Assembly (NCBI RefSeq): GCF_012317045.1
Contig: NZ_CP051154.1
Span: 186,001-250,000 of the forward strand
DNA length: 64,000 nucleotides
Source: Leifsonia sp. PS1209
Lineage (GTDB): Bacteria; Actinomycetota; Actinomycetes; Actinomycetales; Microbacteriaceae
Reading direction: 5' to 3'
Shown here: positions 1-9,323 of the stretch, piece after piece
Layout of the letters: the number at the start of each line of letters is the position of its first letter
How positions within the stretch are numbered: position 1 is the first letter of the stretch
Notes under the pieces: generated by a model
What the model saw: the letters and a program-made list of their open reading frames with translations, nothing else
Told to the model about the DNA's origin: nothing
The model's database searches: none
Translations under genes and position numbers: made by a program

Positions 1-612
1 CTGGCCGAGATCGAGCAGAAGGTGCCGGGCATCGACCCGGCCACCGAGGTGGAGATCCTGTTCTCGACCCACTCCATCCCCTCGGTGGATGCGGCCAAGT
101 CCGGCCCTGCCTCCCGCGGGTTCGGCGAGGGCGGCGCGTACGCGGCGCAGCACCTGGCCGTGGCGGAGGTCGTCGCCCAGGCGGCGACGGACGGCGTCGT
201 GAAGTGGCAGCTGGTCTACCAGTCGCGCTCCGGCCCTCCGTCGATGCCGTGGCTGGAGCCGGACATCAACGACGCCATCGCCGAACTCCCGGCCAAGGGC
301 ATCCGTGCGGTCATCATCGTGCCCCTCGGGTTCGTCAGCGACCACATGGAGGTCCTGTGGGATCTCGACAACGAGGCGATGGAGTCCAGCGAGGAGAACG
401 GCCTCGTCGCCGTCCGCGTCCCGACCCCCGGCACCCACCACAAGTACGTCTCCGGTCTCGTCGACCTGGTGCTCGAACGCCGGGACGGCGTGCCCGTCGA
501 CCAGCGTCCGGCCATGACCTCGATCGGTCCCTGGTACGACGTCTGCCGTCCAGGGTGCTGCGAGAACGCCAGGCTCGGCTTCAAGCCGGCCGCCGCGGGG
601 CTCGCGCCGTGA
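1..612 (+). CDS. hemH: Coproporphyrin/protoporphyrin ferrochelatase, 5'-truncated
   Basis: Inserts Fe2+ into the porphyrin ring at the end of haem synthesis; in actinobacteria the usual substrate is coproporphyrin III (family knowledge). The reading frame is open from base 1, so the N-terminal part lies outside the window. The FSTHSIP motif with the conserved His is visible at the start. The C-terminus carries a Cys cluster (CRPGCC), consistent with the [2Fe-2S]-binding ferrochelatases known from actinobacteria. The stop codon overlaps the GTG start of hemC, so the two are translationally coupled. Whether copro- or protoporphyrin is used cannot be read from this fragment; the missing upstream genes (hemQ/chdC, hemY) would tell. 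Confidence 0.93.
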   Translation: MAEIEQKVPGIDPATEVEILFSTHSIPSVDAAKSGPASRGFGEGGAYAAQHLAVAEVVAQAATDGVVKWQLVYQSRSGPPSMPWLEPDINDAIAELPAKGIRAVIIVPLGFVSDHMEVLWDLDNEAMESSEENGLVAVRVPTPGTHHKYVSGLVDLVLERRDGVPVDQRPAMTSIGPWYDVCRPGCCENARLGFKPAAAGLAP

Positions 613-1610
613 CCGGCACGGTGAGCCGCGCATCCGGAGCTGTCGAGCGGCGTGACGGCGTGCTCCGCGTCGGCACCCGCGGCAGCGCTCTCGCCGTGGC
701 GCAGACCACGGTCGTCGCAAACGCCATCGCCAAGGCGACCGGCCGCGACGTGGAGCTGATCACCGTGACCACCCACGGCGACACCTCCAGGGACTCGCTC
801 TCGGAACTGGGCGGCACCGGCGTGTTCGCCAGTGCCCTCCGGGATGCGCTGCTCGCCGACGAGTGCGACCTCATCGTCCACTCGCTCAAAGACCTCCCGA
901 CCTCGCCCGTCGCCGGCCTCGTCATCGGCGCTGTGCCCAAGCGGGCAGACGCGCGCGACACCCTGTGCGCCCGCGACGGCCTCACGCTCGAGACGCTTCC
1001 CGACGGCGCCCGCGTCGGCACGGGTTCGCCGCGCCGCGTCGCCCAGTTGAAGGCCAGGCGCCCGGACCTCGACGTCGTGGACATCCGCGGCAACGTCGAC
1101 ACCAGGCTGGGCCGCGTCGCCGACGGTGACCTCGACGCCGTCGTGCTCGCCGCCGCCGGTCTCGCCCGGCTCGGCCGCTCCGAGGCCGTCACCGACTTCT
1201 TCGCACTGTCGACCGTTCCGACGGCGCCCGGACAGGGCGCTCTCGCCATCGAGGTCCGCGCGGGAGACGAGAAGGCCCAGGGCCCGATCGCCAAGGCCCT
1301 CTCCGCCGTCGACCACGTCACGACGCGCGCCTGCGTGACCGCGGAGCGACACGTCCTCGCCGGACTCGAGGCAGGATGCGCCGCACCGATCGGCGCGACC
1401 GCTATCGTGGACGACGGATTGCTCTTCCTCACCGCCACGGTCTACCGGCCGGACGGCTCGGAGCAGCTGACCGCATCCCATGCCGCCACCCCGGAATCGA
1501 TGAGCGCACGCCACCTCGACGAGGCGGCACGCGACGTCGGCCAACGGGTGGTGGACGAACTGCTCGGCGCGGGGGCCGCCGACCTTGCACCGCTCGGGAG
1601 CACGCGATGA
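609..1610 (+). CDS. hemC: Hydroxymethylbilane synthase (porphobilinogen deaminase)
   Basis: Polymerises four porphobilinogen molecules into hydroxymethylbilane in the cytoplasm. I chose the GTG at 609 because it sits in a GTGA overlap with the hemH stop and gives a 333-residue protein, normal for the family; the frame stays open upstream but that part is the shadow of hemH. The N-terminal RVGTRGSALA motif, the HSLKDLPT substrate-binding motif and the dipyrromethane-cofactor Cys257 in the LEAGCAAPIGA segment are all present. Its own stop overlaps the hemD ATG. Confidence 0.97.
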   Translation: MTGTVSRASGAVERRDGVLRVGTRGSALAVAQTTVVANAIAKATGRDVELITVTTHGDTSRDSLSELGGTGVFASALRDALLADECDLIVHSLKDLPTSPVAGLVIGAVPKRADARDTLCARDGLTLETLPDGARVGTGSPRRVAQLKARRPDLDVVDIRGNVDTRLGRVADGDLDAVVLAAAGLARLGRSEAVTDFFALSTVPTAPGQGALAIEVRAGDEKAQGPIAKALSAVDHVTTRACVTAERHVLAGLEAGCAAPIGATAIVDDGLLFLTATVYRPDGSEQLTASHAATPESMSARHLDEAARDVGQRVVDELLGAGAADLAPLGSTR

Positions 1611-2389
1611 CCACCCCTTCCGCTTCACCCAAACCGCTCGCCGGCTGGCGCGTCCTCGTGCCGCGCGGCGGGCCGTGGGGTGACTCGGTGGCCGCCGATC
1701 TGCGGTCCAAGGGTGCGTCCCCGATCGTCGCGGCCATGATCAACTTCGCGCCGACCGCCGATGCGCCCGCGCTCGAAGCGGCGCTCGCCCGGCTGGCGGC
1801 GGGCGAGTTCGACTGGATGACGGTCACCAGCGCCACGACGGTGGATGTGCTCAGCGCGCAGCGCGCCGTCGTCCCGCCGTCGACCAGGGTCGCCGCCGTC
1901 GGAGAGACCACGGCGGCCGCTCTCGCCGCCGCCGGCTACAAGGTCGACCTCGTCCCCTCCGAGGACAACTCGGCCCGCGGTCTGCTCGAGGAGTGGGAGG
2001 CCGCCACCGCCGGCATCGTTCCGCTCCGCGTGCTGACGCTGCGCTCTGAGATCGCGAAGCCGCTCCTCACCGAGGGCCTGAAGCGCATCGGCCACGACGT
2101 CGAATCCGTGGTCGCCTACCGAACCATCGGCGTCCCGGTGCCGGAGAACGTGGTGCGGGATGTGGCCGACGGGCTCGTGCAGGCCATCCTCGTCACCTCC
2201 GGATCGGTCGCCGAGCAGGTGCAGCAGCAGCTCGGCCCCATCCCCGAATCGACCCTGGTGGCCGCGATCGGCCCGCAGACCGCCCGCGACGCCCGCGCCT
2301 TCGGCCTCCGCGTCGACGTGATCGCCGCCGAGCGCACCGCCACCTCCCTCATCGAGTCCCTCGTCGACGCCGCCCACGCCTCCGAATAG
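1607..2389 (+). CDS. hemD: Uroporphyrinogen-III synthase
   Basis: Closes and inverts ring D of hydroxymethylbilane to give uroporphyrinogen III. The ATG at 1607 overlaps the hemC TGA (ATGA), and the protein is 260 residues. HemD family members are poorly conserved; what is visible is the VLVPRGG start, the VTSATTVD segment and the late VTSGSVAEQV and AAIGPQTARDAR segments typical of the two-lobed fold. Position directly after hemC and before hemB makes the assignment safe. Confidence 0.92.
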   Translation: MTTPSASPKPLAGWRVLVPRGGPWGDSVAADLRSKGASPIVAAMINFAPTADAPALEAALARLAAGEFDWMTVTSATTVDVLSAQRAVVPPSTRVAAVGETTAAALAAAGYKVDLVPSEDNSARGLLEEWEAATAGIVPLRVLTLRSEIAKPLLTEGLKRIGHDVESVVAYRTIGVPVPENVVRDVADGLVQAILVTSGSVAEQVQQQLGPIPESTLVAAIGPQTARDARAFGLRVDVIAAERTATSLIESLVDAAHASE

Positions 2390-2445
2390 CTTCTGCGCCC
2401 TGGGGCGCCCTCCGAAAGCTGGGAGGGGGCTCAGACGCGGGCGCG

Positions 2446-2451
2446 TAGGCT
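2446..2451 (+). promoter_or_regulatory. Leaderless -10 for hemB
   Basis: TAGGCT lies six bases before the hemB GTG, so transcription would begin at the start codon. No -35 is obvious. It suggests hemB-hemL can be transcribed separately from hemH-hemC-hemD. Confidence 0.55.
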
Positions 2452-2457
2452 TGTGAC

Positions 2458-3441
2458 GTGAGTGACGTGACGCATCCTGTTGTCCGACCACGACGCCTCC
2501 GGCAGTCTCCTGCCCTGCGCCGTCTGACCTCCGAGACCCGGCTCCATCCCGGCGAACTCATCCTTCCGATGTTCGTACGCGAGGGGATCGGCGAGGCTCT
2601 GCCCATCCAGTCGATGCCCGGCGTCGTGCAGCACAGCATCGACTCCCTCAAGCGTGCAGCCACCGAGGCGGCCGAGGCAGGCGTCGGCGGCGTGATGCTC
2701 TTCGGAGTGCCGGAGACCCGGGATGCGACCGGCTCGGCCGCGACAGACCCGAACGGCATCCTCAACGTCGCCACCACCGCGCTGGCCGCCGAGGTGGGAG
2801 ACGCACTGGTCGTGCAGACCGACCTCTGCCTCGACGAGTTCACCGACCACGGCCACTGCGGCGTCCTGGATGCACAGGGCCGCGTCGACAACGACGCCAC
2901 CCTCCTCCGCTACCGCGACATGGCCGTCGCGCAGGCCGACGCCGGCTCGCAGCTGCTCGGCCTCAGCGGCATGATGGACGGCCAGGTCGCCGCCGTGCGC
3001 GACGCGCTCGACGGGGCGGGGCACACCGACACCGTCATCCTCGCCTACGCGGCCAAGTACGCCTCCGCCTTCTACGGCCCGTTCCGCGAGGCCGTCGACT
3101 CCCAGCTGTCCGGCGACCGCCGCGCATACCAGCAGGACCCGGCCAACCGCCGCGAGGGCCTGCGCGAGGCGCGCCTCGACCTGGAGGAGGGCGCGGACAT
3201 CCTGATGGTGAAGCCGGCTCTCAGCTACCTCGACGTCCTGAGCGACGTCGCCGCGATCAGCGACGTCCCCGTGTGGGCGTACCAGGTGTCCGGCGAGTAC
3301 GCGATGGTCGAGGCCGCCGCAGCGAACGGCTGGGTCGACCGCCGCCGCATCGTCGAGGAGACGCTGATCGGCGCCCGCCGGGCCGGAGCAGATGCCGTCA
3401 TGACCTACTGGGCCACCGAGGTCGCGAGGTGGCTGCGATGA
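2458..3441 (+). CDS. hemB: Porphobilinogen synthase (delta-aminolevulinate dehydratase)
   Basis: Condenses two 5-aminolevulinate molecules into porphobilinogen. The protein is 327 residues. Schiff-base lysines are visible at Lys200 ([14 protein letters not shown]) and Lys252 ([11 protein letters not shown]). The metal-binding loop reads [11 protein letters not shown] (Cys124, Asp126, Cys134): two of the three Cys of the classical zinc site are kept and the middle one is Asp, a pattern I recall as usual in actinobacteria. The gene follows hemD after 68 bases with a putative leaderless promoter, and its stop overlaps the hemL start. Confidence 0.97.
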   Translation: MSDVTHPVVRPRRLRQSPALRRLTSETRLHPGELILPMFVREGIGEALPIQSMPGVVQHSIDSLKRAATEAAEAGVGGVMLFGVPETRDATGSAATDPNGILNVATTALAAEVGDALVVQTDLCLDEFTDHGHCGVLDAQGRVDNDATLLRYRDMAVAQADAGSQLLGLSGMMDGQVAAVRDALDGAGHTDTVILAYAAKYASAFYGPFREAVDSQLSGDRRAYQQDPANRREGLREARLDLEEGADILMVKPALSYLDVLSDVAAISDVPVWAYQVSGEYAMVEAAAANGWVDRRRIVEETLIGARRAGADAVMTYWATEVARWLR

Positions 3442-4778
3442 GCGACCTGGATGCCCTGGCGGACGGCGCAGCCATCGGCGACGTGAACCTCGCGCAGTTC
3501 GAGCGCGCCCAGCGGGTGATCCCCGGCGGTGTGAACTCGCCGGTGCGCGCCTTCCGCTCGGTCGGCGGCACCCCGCGGTTCATGGTGTCGGCGAGCGGTC
3601 CGTACATCACGGATGCGGAGGGCCGCGAGTACGTGGACCTCGTCGCGTCGTGGGGTCCCGCGATCCTGGGGCACGCGCATCCCGAGGTGGTCGCCGCTGT
3701 GCAGGCCGCCGCTGCGCGTGGGCTGTCGTTCGGCGCATCCACTCCGGCGGAGACCGAGCTGGCGGAAGCGGTGCTCGCCCGCGTGCCGTTCGTGGAGAAG
3801 CTGCGGCTCGTCTCGACCGGCACGGAAGCGACCATGACCGCGATCCGGCTCGCCCGCGGCTTCACCGGCCGCCCGCTGCTGATCAAGTTCGCCGGGCACT
3901 ACCACGGCCACTCGGACAGCCTGCTCGCCGAGGCCGGCTCCGGCCTGGCGACGCTGGCGCTGCCCGGCTCGGCCGGGGTCACCGAGGCGACGGCCGCGCA
4001 GACACTCGTGCTGCCGTACAACGACCTGGATGCGGTCCGCGCCGTTTTCGAGACGCACGGCCCGGACATCGCGGCCGTCATCACGGAGGCCGCCGCAGCG
4101 AACATGGGTGTCGTCCCACCGGACGCGGGCTTCAACGCAGCACTCGCCGACATCGCCCACGAGTTCGGCGCGCTGCTGATCCTGGATGAGGTGCTCACCG
4201 GCTTCCGCGTGAGTGACGCCGGATTCTGGGGACTGGACCGCGGGTACACGCCCGATCTGGTCACGTTCGGCAAGGTCATCGGCGGAGGGATGCCGCTGGC
4301 TGCTCTCGGCGGTCGCGCCGAGCTGATGGACTTCCTCGCGCCGACCGGCCCGGTCTATCAGGCGGGAACGCTGTCGGGGAACCCGGTCGCGGTCGCCGCC
4401 GGGCTCACCACGCTGGCGCTCGCCGACGAGGCGGTCTACGACCGGCTCGACCGCGTGGCGGACACGGTGTCGTCCGCGGTGTCCGACGCGCTGAGCACGG
4501 CGGGCGTCGCCCACCGGGTGCAGCGGGCGGGCAACCTGTTCAGCTTCGTGTTCGGCGACTTCGCCGAGGCGCCGCGGACCTACGCCGAGGTGCAGCGCCA
4601 GGAGGCGTACCGCTACCGCGACTTCTTCCACGCGATGCTCGACGCCGGCGTCTCCCTTCCGCCGAGCGTCTTCGAGGCCTGGTTCGTCACGGCCGCGCAC
4701 GACGACGCGGCCGTCGACCGCATCCTCGCCGCGCTCCCGCGCGCCGCGGCTGCCGCCGCCTCCGCCCGCCCCGCCTGA
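3438..4778 (+). CDS. hemL: Glutamate-1-semialdehyde 2,1-aminomutase
   Basis: PLP enzyme that converts glutamate-1-semialdehyde to 5-aminolevulinate, the first dedicated tetrapyrrole precursor (C5 pathway). The ATG at 3438 overlaps the hemB stop (ATGA); the protein is 446 residues, close to family length. The [17 protein letters not shown] opening ([10 protein letters not shown]), the [13 protein letters not shown] segment and the PLP lysine Lys279 in [12 protein letters not shown] are present. Last gene of the haem block; a large palindrome follows at the convergent junction. The order hemH-hemC-hemD-hemB-hemL is the standard actinobacterial arrangement. Confidence 0.97.
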   Translation: MSDLDALADGAAIGDVNLAQFERAQRVIPGGVNSPVRAFRSVGGTPRFMVSASGPYITDAEGREYVDLVASWGPAILGHAHPEVVAAVQAAAARGLSFGASTPAETELAEAVLARVPFVEKLRLVSTGTEATMTAIRLARGFTGRPLLIKFAGHYHGHSDSLLAEAGSGLATLALPGSAGVTEATAAQTLVLPYNDLDAVRAVFETHGPDIAAVITEAAAANMGVVPPDAGFNAALADIAHEFGALLILDEVLTGFRVSDAGFWGLDRGYTPDLVTFGKVIGGGMPLAALGGRAELMDFLAPTGPVYQAGTLSGNPVAVAAGLTTLALADEAVYDRLDRVADTVSSAVSDALSTAGVAHRVQRAGNLFSFVFGDFAEAPRTYAEVQRQEAYRYRDFFHAMLDAGVSLPPSVFEAWFVTAAHDDAAVDRILAALPRAAAAAASARPA

Positions 4779-4806
4779 CCCGCGCCGGGGCCTGACCCCC
4801 GCCCGA

Positions 4807-4877
4807 CCTGGCGAGATACCAGTAACTGTCGCGAAACGCCCGGGATGCGCGACAGTTACTGGAGTCTCGTCGCCAGG
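4807..4877. terminator. Long palindrome at a convergent junction (hemL / hydrolase)
   Basis: Inner arms of 15 bases, CCAGTAACTGTCGCG at 4819-4833 and its exact reverse complement at 4848-4862, enclose a 14-base loop. Outer arms CCTGGCGA (4807-4814) and TCGCCAGG (4870-4877) extend the pairing after a short asymmetric bulge. There is no T-tract. The right half overlaps the end of the hydrolase gene and supplies its stop codon. It probably acts as a bidirectional terminator, but a repeat-element origin is also possible. Confidence 0.7.
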
Positions 4878-5647
4878 AACCGGCGCACGGGAGCCGCGAC
4901 GGCGTCCGGGGCGAAGCTGTGGGTCTGGTCTTCGACCACCTCGAAGGCCGCGACGGGGATCGCCGCGGCGAGTTCGCGCGCGCCGTACTGCAGGAACGCC
5001 GGGCTCGCCCCGCCCGCCAGCGTCAGCACCGGGATGCGCACCCGCTGCACGACATCGTCGGGCACCGCACTGTCTCCCATCGCCGCGTCGTCGTACGCCA
5101 GCGTGGGGGCGATGGCCTCCATGCCCGGCCACGCGGGGGAGTGGCGCATCCCGTCGATGGCCTGTTCCGGCATCCCCACCCTGGCGAGGAACAGCGCGAC
5201 GGCGTCGCCGCGGCGGCCGTCCGCCAGCGTCTCGGCGAGGTCGGCGGTGTACTGCCTGGCGGCGTCGAGCGCGGCATCCGGCATCAGCGGAGGTTCGTAC
5301 AGGACGACGGCGGAGATCCGCTCCGGACCGAGTGCGGCGGCCGCTCGCAGCAGCAGCATCGCGCCGGACGACATCCCAAACGCGACCGCGGGGGCTCCCA
5401 CGGCCTCGATCAGCGCGTCGATGTCCTCGATCTCCCTGTCCACCGAGAACGGCAGCGTGTCCGTGCTCCCGCCGCGCCCGCGCCTGTCGTACGCGACGGT
5501 CGTGAACGCGGCGGAGAGCTCGGGGGCGAGTTGGCTCGCCGAGCCTCCCATGGATGACATCGCGCCCTCGACCAGGATCAGTGTCGGCCCGTTGCCGACG
5601 GCCTCGTAGCCGATGGTGGTGCCATCGGCAGAACTCGCAGTGCTCAT
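4856..5647 (-). CDS. Alpha/beta-fold hydrolase
   Basis: Serine hydrolase of unknown substrate, 263 residues. The nucleophile elbow reads FGMSSGAM (G-x-S-x-G), an oxyanion-type segment is near the N-terminus (LILVEGAMSSMGG), YDRRGRGGS follows strand 4, and a late His is in DQTHSFAPD. I start it at the ATG at 5647, which has GGAGGGAAGG just upstream; a longer frame to 5764 lacks such a site. Its last residues and stop are encoded inside the palindrome at the hemL junction. It follows a small hypothetical gene by 37 bases on the same strand. Confidence 0.85.
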   Translation of the reverse strand: MSTASSADGTTIGYEAVGNGPTLILVEGAMSSMGGSASQLAPELSAAFTTVAYDRRGRGGSTDTLPFSVDREIEDIDALIEAVGAPAVAFGMSSGAMLLLRAAAALGPERISAVVLYEPPLMPDAALDAARQYTADLAETLADGRRGDAVALFLARVGMPEQAIDGMRHSPAWPGMEAIAPTLAYDDAAMGDSAVPDDVVQRVRIPVLTLAGGASPAFLQYGARELAAAIPVAAFEVVEDQTHSFAPDAVAAPVRRFLATRLQ

Positions 5648-5684
5648 GTGCCTTCCCTCCGCATCGCTTCCTCGCAACCGGCCA

Positions 5685-5921
5685 TCACACGTCCGCGTCG
5701 GCCGCCGCCCTCTGCACAGACTCCACGAAGGAGTATGTCGCCTCGTTCGGCCAGCCGTCGGCATCCACCAGGGCGAAAACGTCGAACGTCAGCTGGCCAC
5801 CGCCGCCCGCGGGTCGCCGCAGCGTGCGCGGCGGGGCGTCGGAGGCCGCGCGGACCGTGACGGTCTGCGGGGGAGCATCCCGTCGCAGCAGCCGGGCGCG
5901 GAAGGTGGTCGTGCGGGTCAC
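5685..5921 (-). CDS. Small hypothetical protein (78 aa)
   Basis: Not recognised. A 78-residue protein with an N-terminal TRTTTFRARLL strand-like segment and a C-terminal half (LTFDVFALVDADGWPNEATYSFVESV) that reads like a real folded domain rather than a GC-rich shadow. It lies in the same direction between the sugar permease (43 bases upstream) and the hydrolase (37 bases downstream), so it may be co-transcribed. The GTG start has no strong ribosome site. Other frames over this region are also open because of the GC content, so confidence is moderate. Confidence 0.5.
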   Translation of the reverse strand: MTRTTTFRARLLRRDAPPQTVTVRAASDAPPRTLRRPAGGGGQLTFDVFALVDADGWPNEATYSFVESVQRAAADADV

Positions 5922-5964
5922 ACGACCACCATCTCACATGCCTCGCCGCCGCGCGCGGCCGGAG

Positions 5965-7215
5965 CTATGCCTGGCCGTGCGACGCCCGGGAGCGGCGGGA
6001 GAGCGAGTCGATGATGACCGCGAGCAGCAGTACGGCGCCGGTGATCATGAAGCGGATCGACGAGTCGAGGTTGAGCAGCGTCAGGCCGCTGGAGATCGAC
6101 TGGATGACCAGGATGCCGAGCAGGGCCGACCAGGCGCTTCCGCGTCCGCCGAAGAGGCTCGTCCCACCGATGACGGCGGCGGCGATCGCGTTCAGGTTGG
6201 TGTCCGTCCCGCCGCTGGCCGCGCTCACCGATGCGAGTCTGGCCGCAGCGAGCAGGCCGCCGACCGCCGCGAACGTCGAACACAGGATGAACACCGAGAT
6301 GTAGACCCGGTTGACCTTGATACCGGCGCGGCGCGCGGCCTCGACGGAGCCGCCGACGGCAAACACCGACCGGCCCCAGCGGGTGCGGGTGAGGAAGAAG
6401 TTCATCACGACGACGAGGATCACGAACAGCAGGAACATCGCGCCCGTGCCGCGGTCGGTGGAGAGGTACCAGACGCTCACCCCGAGGGCCAGCAGCAGGA
6501 GCACCGACTTCACCAGCATCACCGTCATCGACCCCTGCGAGAGGCCGGCCTTGCGGCGGCGCTCCGACCGGCGCCAGTCGGAGAGGAACATCGCGACCGC
6601 GGCGATCACGGCCAGCGCGTACGCGGCCCACGGCGGGAGGAAGGTCTGCTGCGCGAACTGCACGATCCACGAGTCGAACGGGATGTTGATCGAGCTGTTC
6701 GGGCCGAGCACCCACAGCTGCAGCCCGAGGAAGCCGAGGAGGCCGGCGAGGGTGATGACGAACGACGGCACCCCGAACCGGGTGAACAGCAACCCGTACA
6801 GGTAGCCGACGGCGACACCGGCGATGATCGCGGCGATCACCGCGACGATGAGCGGCCAGTGCAGCTGCGTGAGGCCGACGCCCATGATCGCGGCGGCCAG
6901 ACCGCTGACCGACCCGACCGACAGGTCGATCTGGCCGAGCAGCAGCACGAGCACGATGCCGATCGAGATCGTGCCGACCGCGGCGCACTGCAGCGTGAGG
7001 TTGACGAGGTTGTTCGCGGACAGGAAGTTCGGGTTGAGGATCTGGAACACGGCCCAGATCACCACGAGGCCGACCACCACGGGCAGCGAGCCCAGGTCGC
7101 CACCGCGCACGCGCATCCCGAACGACTTGACGGCGCCGCTGAGTCCTTCGGAGCGGATCAGGCGTTCGTCCTGGAGGTCGGCGGCGACCTCCGCGGGCGT
7201 CTCGGTCTTGGTCAT
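5965..7215 (-). CDS. xylH: Sugar ABC transporter permease, XylH type
   Basis: Membrane subunit of a ribose/xylose-class importer, 416 residues. Multiple hydrophobic helices are visible (for example LPVVVGLVVIWAVFQILNP near residue 50 and AVLLLAVIIDSL at the end), with the family loop IDLSVGSVSGLAAA and the C-terminal GGTSLFGGRGSAWSALLG. The ATG at 7215 overlaps the ATPase stop (ATGA), indicating coupling. The cytoplasmic Arg-rich loop in the middle is typical of XylH-like permeases. The substrate is inferred from the binding protein. Confidence 0.88.
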   Translation of the reverse strand: MTKTETPAEVAADLQDERLIRSEGLSGAVKSFGMRVRGGDLGSLPVVVGLVVIWAVFQILNPNFLSANNLVNLTLQCAAVGTISIGIVLVLLLGQIDLSVGSVSGLAAAIMGVGLTQLHWPLIVAVIAAIIAGVAVGYLYGLLFTRFGVPSFVITLAGLLGFLGLQLWVLGPNSSINIPFDSWIVQFAQQTFLPPWAAYALAVIAAVAMFLSDWRRSERRRKAGLSQGSMTVMLVKSVLLLLALGVSVWYLSTDRGTGAMFLLFVILVVVMNFFLTRTRWGRSVFAVGGSVEAARRAGIKVNRVYISVFILCSTFAAVGGLLAAARLASVSAASGGTDTNLNAIAAAVIGGTSLFGGRGSAWSALLGILVIQSISSGLTLLNLDSSIRFMITGAVLLLAVIIDSLSRRSRASHGQA

Positions 7216-8051
7216 GCGTCCGCACTCCGTTCGGTGAGCTGCTCTACTTCTTCGCTGAGGCGCTCGGCCCTGCGCGTGACGACGTTGTCGGTCGCGCCGG
7301 TGATGGCCGAGATGATCTCCTCGTAGCTGACGTCCGGCACGCGGAAGGTGCCGTTGTTGCGGCCGAGTCGCAGCACGGCGACGCGGTCGGCGACAGCCTG
7401 CACGTCGGCCATGTTGTGGCTGATGAGCACCACGCCGAGGCCGCGCTCGCGCAGGCGCTCGATCAGGTTGAGCACCTCGGCGGTCTGCGCGACGCCGAGG
7501 GCGGCGGTCGGCTCGTCGAGGATGACGACGCGCGGCTCGCCGATCAGCGAGCGGGCGATGGCCACGGTCTGGCGCTGGCCTCCGGAGAGCGACGCCACGG
7601 CGATCCGCACCGACGGGATGCGCGCGGAGAGCTGACGGAGCAGGCTCCACGACCGCTTCTCCATCTCCTCCTCGTCGAGCGTGCCTCTGGCGATCTCGCG
7701 TCCGAGGAAGAGGTTGGAGACCACATCCAGGTTGTCGCAGAGCGCGAGGTCCTGGAACACCGTCGCGATGCCGAGCTCGCGGGACGCGGACGGCGACGGG
7801 ATGCTCACCCTGTCGCCGTCGAACGTCACCGTTCCCGCATCCTGCGAGTGGACGCCCGCCAGGATCTTGACGAGGGTCGACTTGCCTGCGCCGTTGTCGC
7901 CGACGATGGCGACGACCTCTCCCGGGTAGACATCGAGGTCGATGTCGGTGAGGGCCTGGACGGCGCCGAAGCCCTTCGAGATCCCTCGGAGGGAGAGGAC
8001 GGGCTGGCGCGTCGACCGTTCGGGTTCTGCGACGGCGGATTCCATCGTCAC
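7212..8051 (-). CDS. xylG: Sugar ABC transporter ATPase, single-domain XylG type
   Basis: Energises the XylF/XylH importer. Walker A GDNGAGKST at residues 51-59, Q-loop in TVFQDLALC, signature LSGGQRQTV, Walker B VVILDEPTAAL and H-loop LISHNM are all intact. At 279 residues it has one nucleotide-binding domain, whereas E. coli XylG/RbsA fuse two; single-domain versions are found in actinobacteria and would act as homodimers. The GTG at 8051 has AAGGAG seven bases upstream. It lies 138 bases after xylF, so a partial terminator or processing site may separate them. Confidence 0.9.
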   Translation of the reverse strand: MTMESAVAEPERSTRQPVLSLRGISKGFGAVQALTDIDLDVYPGEVVAIVGDNGAGKSTLVKILAGVHSQDAGTVTFDGDRVSIPSPSASRELGIATVFQDLALCDNLDVVSNLFLGREIARGTLDEEEMEKRSWSLLRQLSARIPSVRIAVASLSGGQRQTVAIARSLIGEPRVVILDEPTAALGVAQTAEVLNLIERLRERGLGVVLISHNMADVQAVADRVAVLRLGRNNGTFRVPDVSYEEIISAITGATDNVVTRRAERLSEEVEQLTERSADA

Positions 8052-8189
8052 GGTGTTCTCCTTTGGACTGAAAGGGCGGAGCGGGTGGTGCTCGGTGCTG
8101 GTAGTGCGGGTATTGCGCGGTTCCAGGGTAGGCCGGAATCGGCCCGGCCGGGGGTGCGCTTCCGCATCCCCGGCCGGGTCTTCGATGGG

Positions 8190-9302
8190 CTACTTGATGC
8201 CGTACTTGTCGCAGTCGGCCTTGTAGTCCGCGGTGCAGATCTTGGCGGCGGAGTCGGAACCGTAGAACTCGTCCTTGACGACCGTGCTCTCGATGTTGTC
8301 CGTCGTCACAGCGACCGGGGTCAGCAGGAACGACTGGATGGCAGCGCCACCCGCCGTGTTGACCGTCGTGTCACCCTTCGGCTTCTTGCCGTTGGCCAGG
8401 TCGACGGCCAGCTCTGCCGCCTTCTCCGCCTCGGGCTTGAGCGCCTTGTAGACCGTCATGTACTGGTCGCCGGCAAGGATGCGCTGGATGCCCGCGAGCT
8501 CGGCGTCCTGTCCGGTGACCGGCGGGATCGGGCTGACGTTGGCGGCCTTCAGCGAGGCGATCGCGCCGCCGCCGGTTCCGTCGTTCGCCGCGTAGATGCC
8601 CTTGATCTGGCTACCGAACTGCGTGATCTGGCCTGCCACCCAGTCCTGGGCCTTCGCGGGGTCCCATCCTGGTGTGTCGAACTCGGCGAGCACCTTGTAT
8701 CCGCTCGAGTCGATCACGCTGTGCGCGCCCTTCTTGAACAGGGTCGCGTTGTTGTCCGTCGGCGAGCCGTTGACCATCAGGATGCCGGCGCCGGAGGCGA
8801 CGTTGTCCTTCTTGAGCTTGTCGACGAGCGCCGTGGCCTGCAGCTGCCCGACCTTCTCGTTGTCGAACGAGATGTAGTAGTTGCTGTCCGGGCTGTTGAT
8901 CAGGCGGTCGTAGGAGATGACCGGGACGTTCTTGGCTTTGGCCTCTCCGACGATGGATGCGGCGGCCTCGCCGTCGAACGGGTCGAGGACGAGGACCTTG
9001 ACGCCCTGGGTCAGCATCGACTCCGCCTGCTGCTGCTGCTTGCTGGCGTCGCCGTCCGCGTTCGAGTAGAGCACCTTGCAGTCGGGGCAGAGTTCCTTGA
9101 TCTTCGCCTCGAAGAACGGCTTGTCTGCCGATTCGTACCTGGCGGTGACGGAGTCGGGGAGGAGGAGGCCGATCTGGGCGCTGCTGGCACCGGCGGTGGA
9201 GCTGGATCCGCTTCCGGACCCGTTGGAACAGGCTGTGAGTGTTGCGGCTGTGAGCAGGATCGCGGCCGACGCGATGACCGCTCTCGTGGTGGCGATCTTC
9301 AT
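8190..9302 (-). CDS. xylF: Sugar-binding lipoprotein, XylF type
   Basis: Extracytoplasmic solute-binding lipoprotein, 370 residues. A signal peptide ends in the lipobox LTAC with Cys25, followed by a Ser/Gly-rich linker. The VNGSPTDNNATLF and YAANDGTGGGAIASL segments match what I remember of D-xylose-binding XylF. The ATG at 9302 is preceded by GGAGG. First gene of a three-gene unit xylF-xylG-xylH, directly downstream of a ROK regulator on the same strand. Xylose is the best guess; another pentose or hexose is possible. Confidence 0.88.
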   Translation of the reverse strand: MKIATTRAVIASAAILLTAATLTACSNGSGSGSSSTAGASSAQIGLLLPDSVTARYESADKPFFEAKIKELCPDCKVLYSNADGDASKQQQQAESMLTQGVKVLVLDPFDGEAAASIVGEAKAKNVPVISYDRLINSPDSNYYISFDNEKVGQLQATALVDKLKKDNVASGAGILMVNGSPTDNNATLFKKGAHSVIDSSGYKVLAEFDTPGWDPAKAQDWVAGQITQFGSQIKGIYAANDGTGGGAIASLKAANVSPIPPVTGQDAELAGIQRILAGDQYMTVYKALKPEAEKAAELAVDLANGKKPKGDTTVNTAGGAAIQSFLLTPVAVTTDNIESTVVKDEFYGSDSAAKICTADYKADCDKYGIK

Positions 9303-9323
9303 TGAAAAACCTCCGATTCGAGA

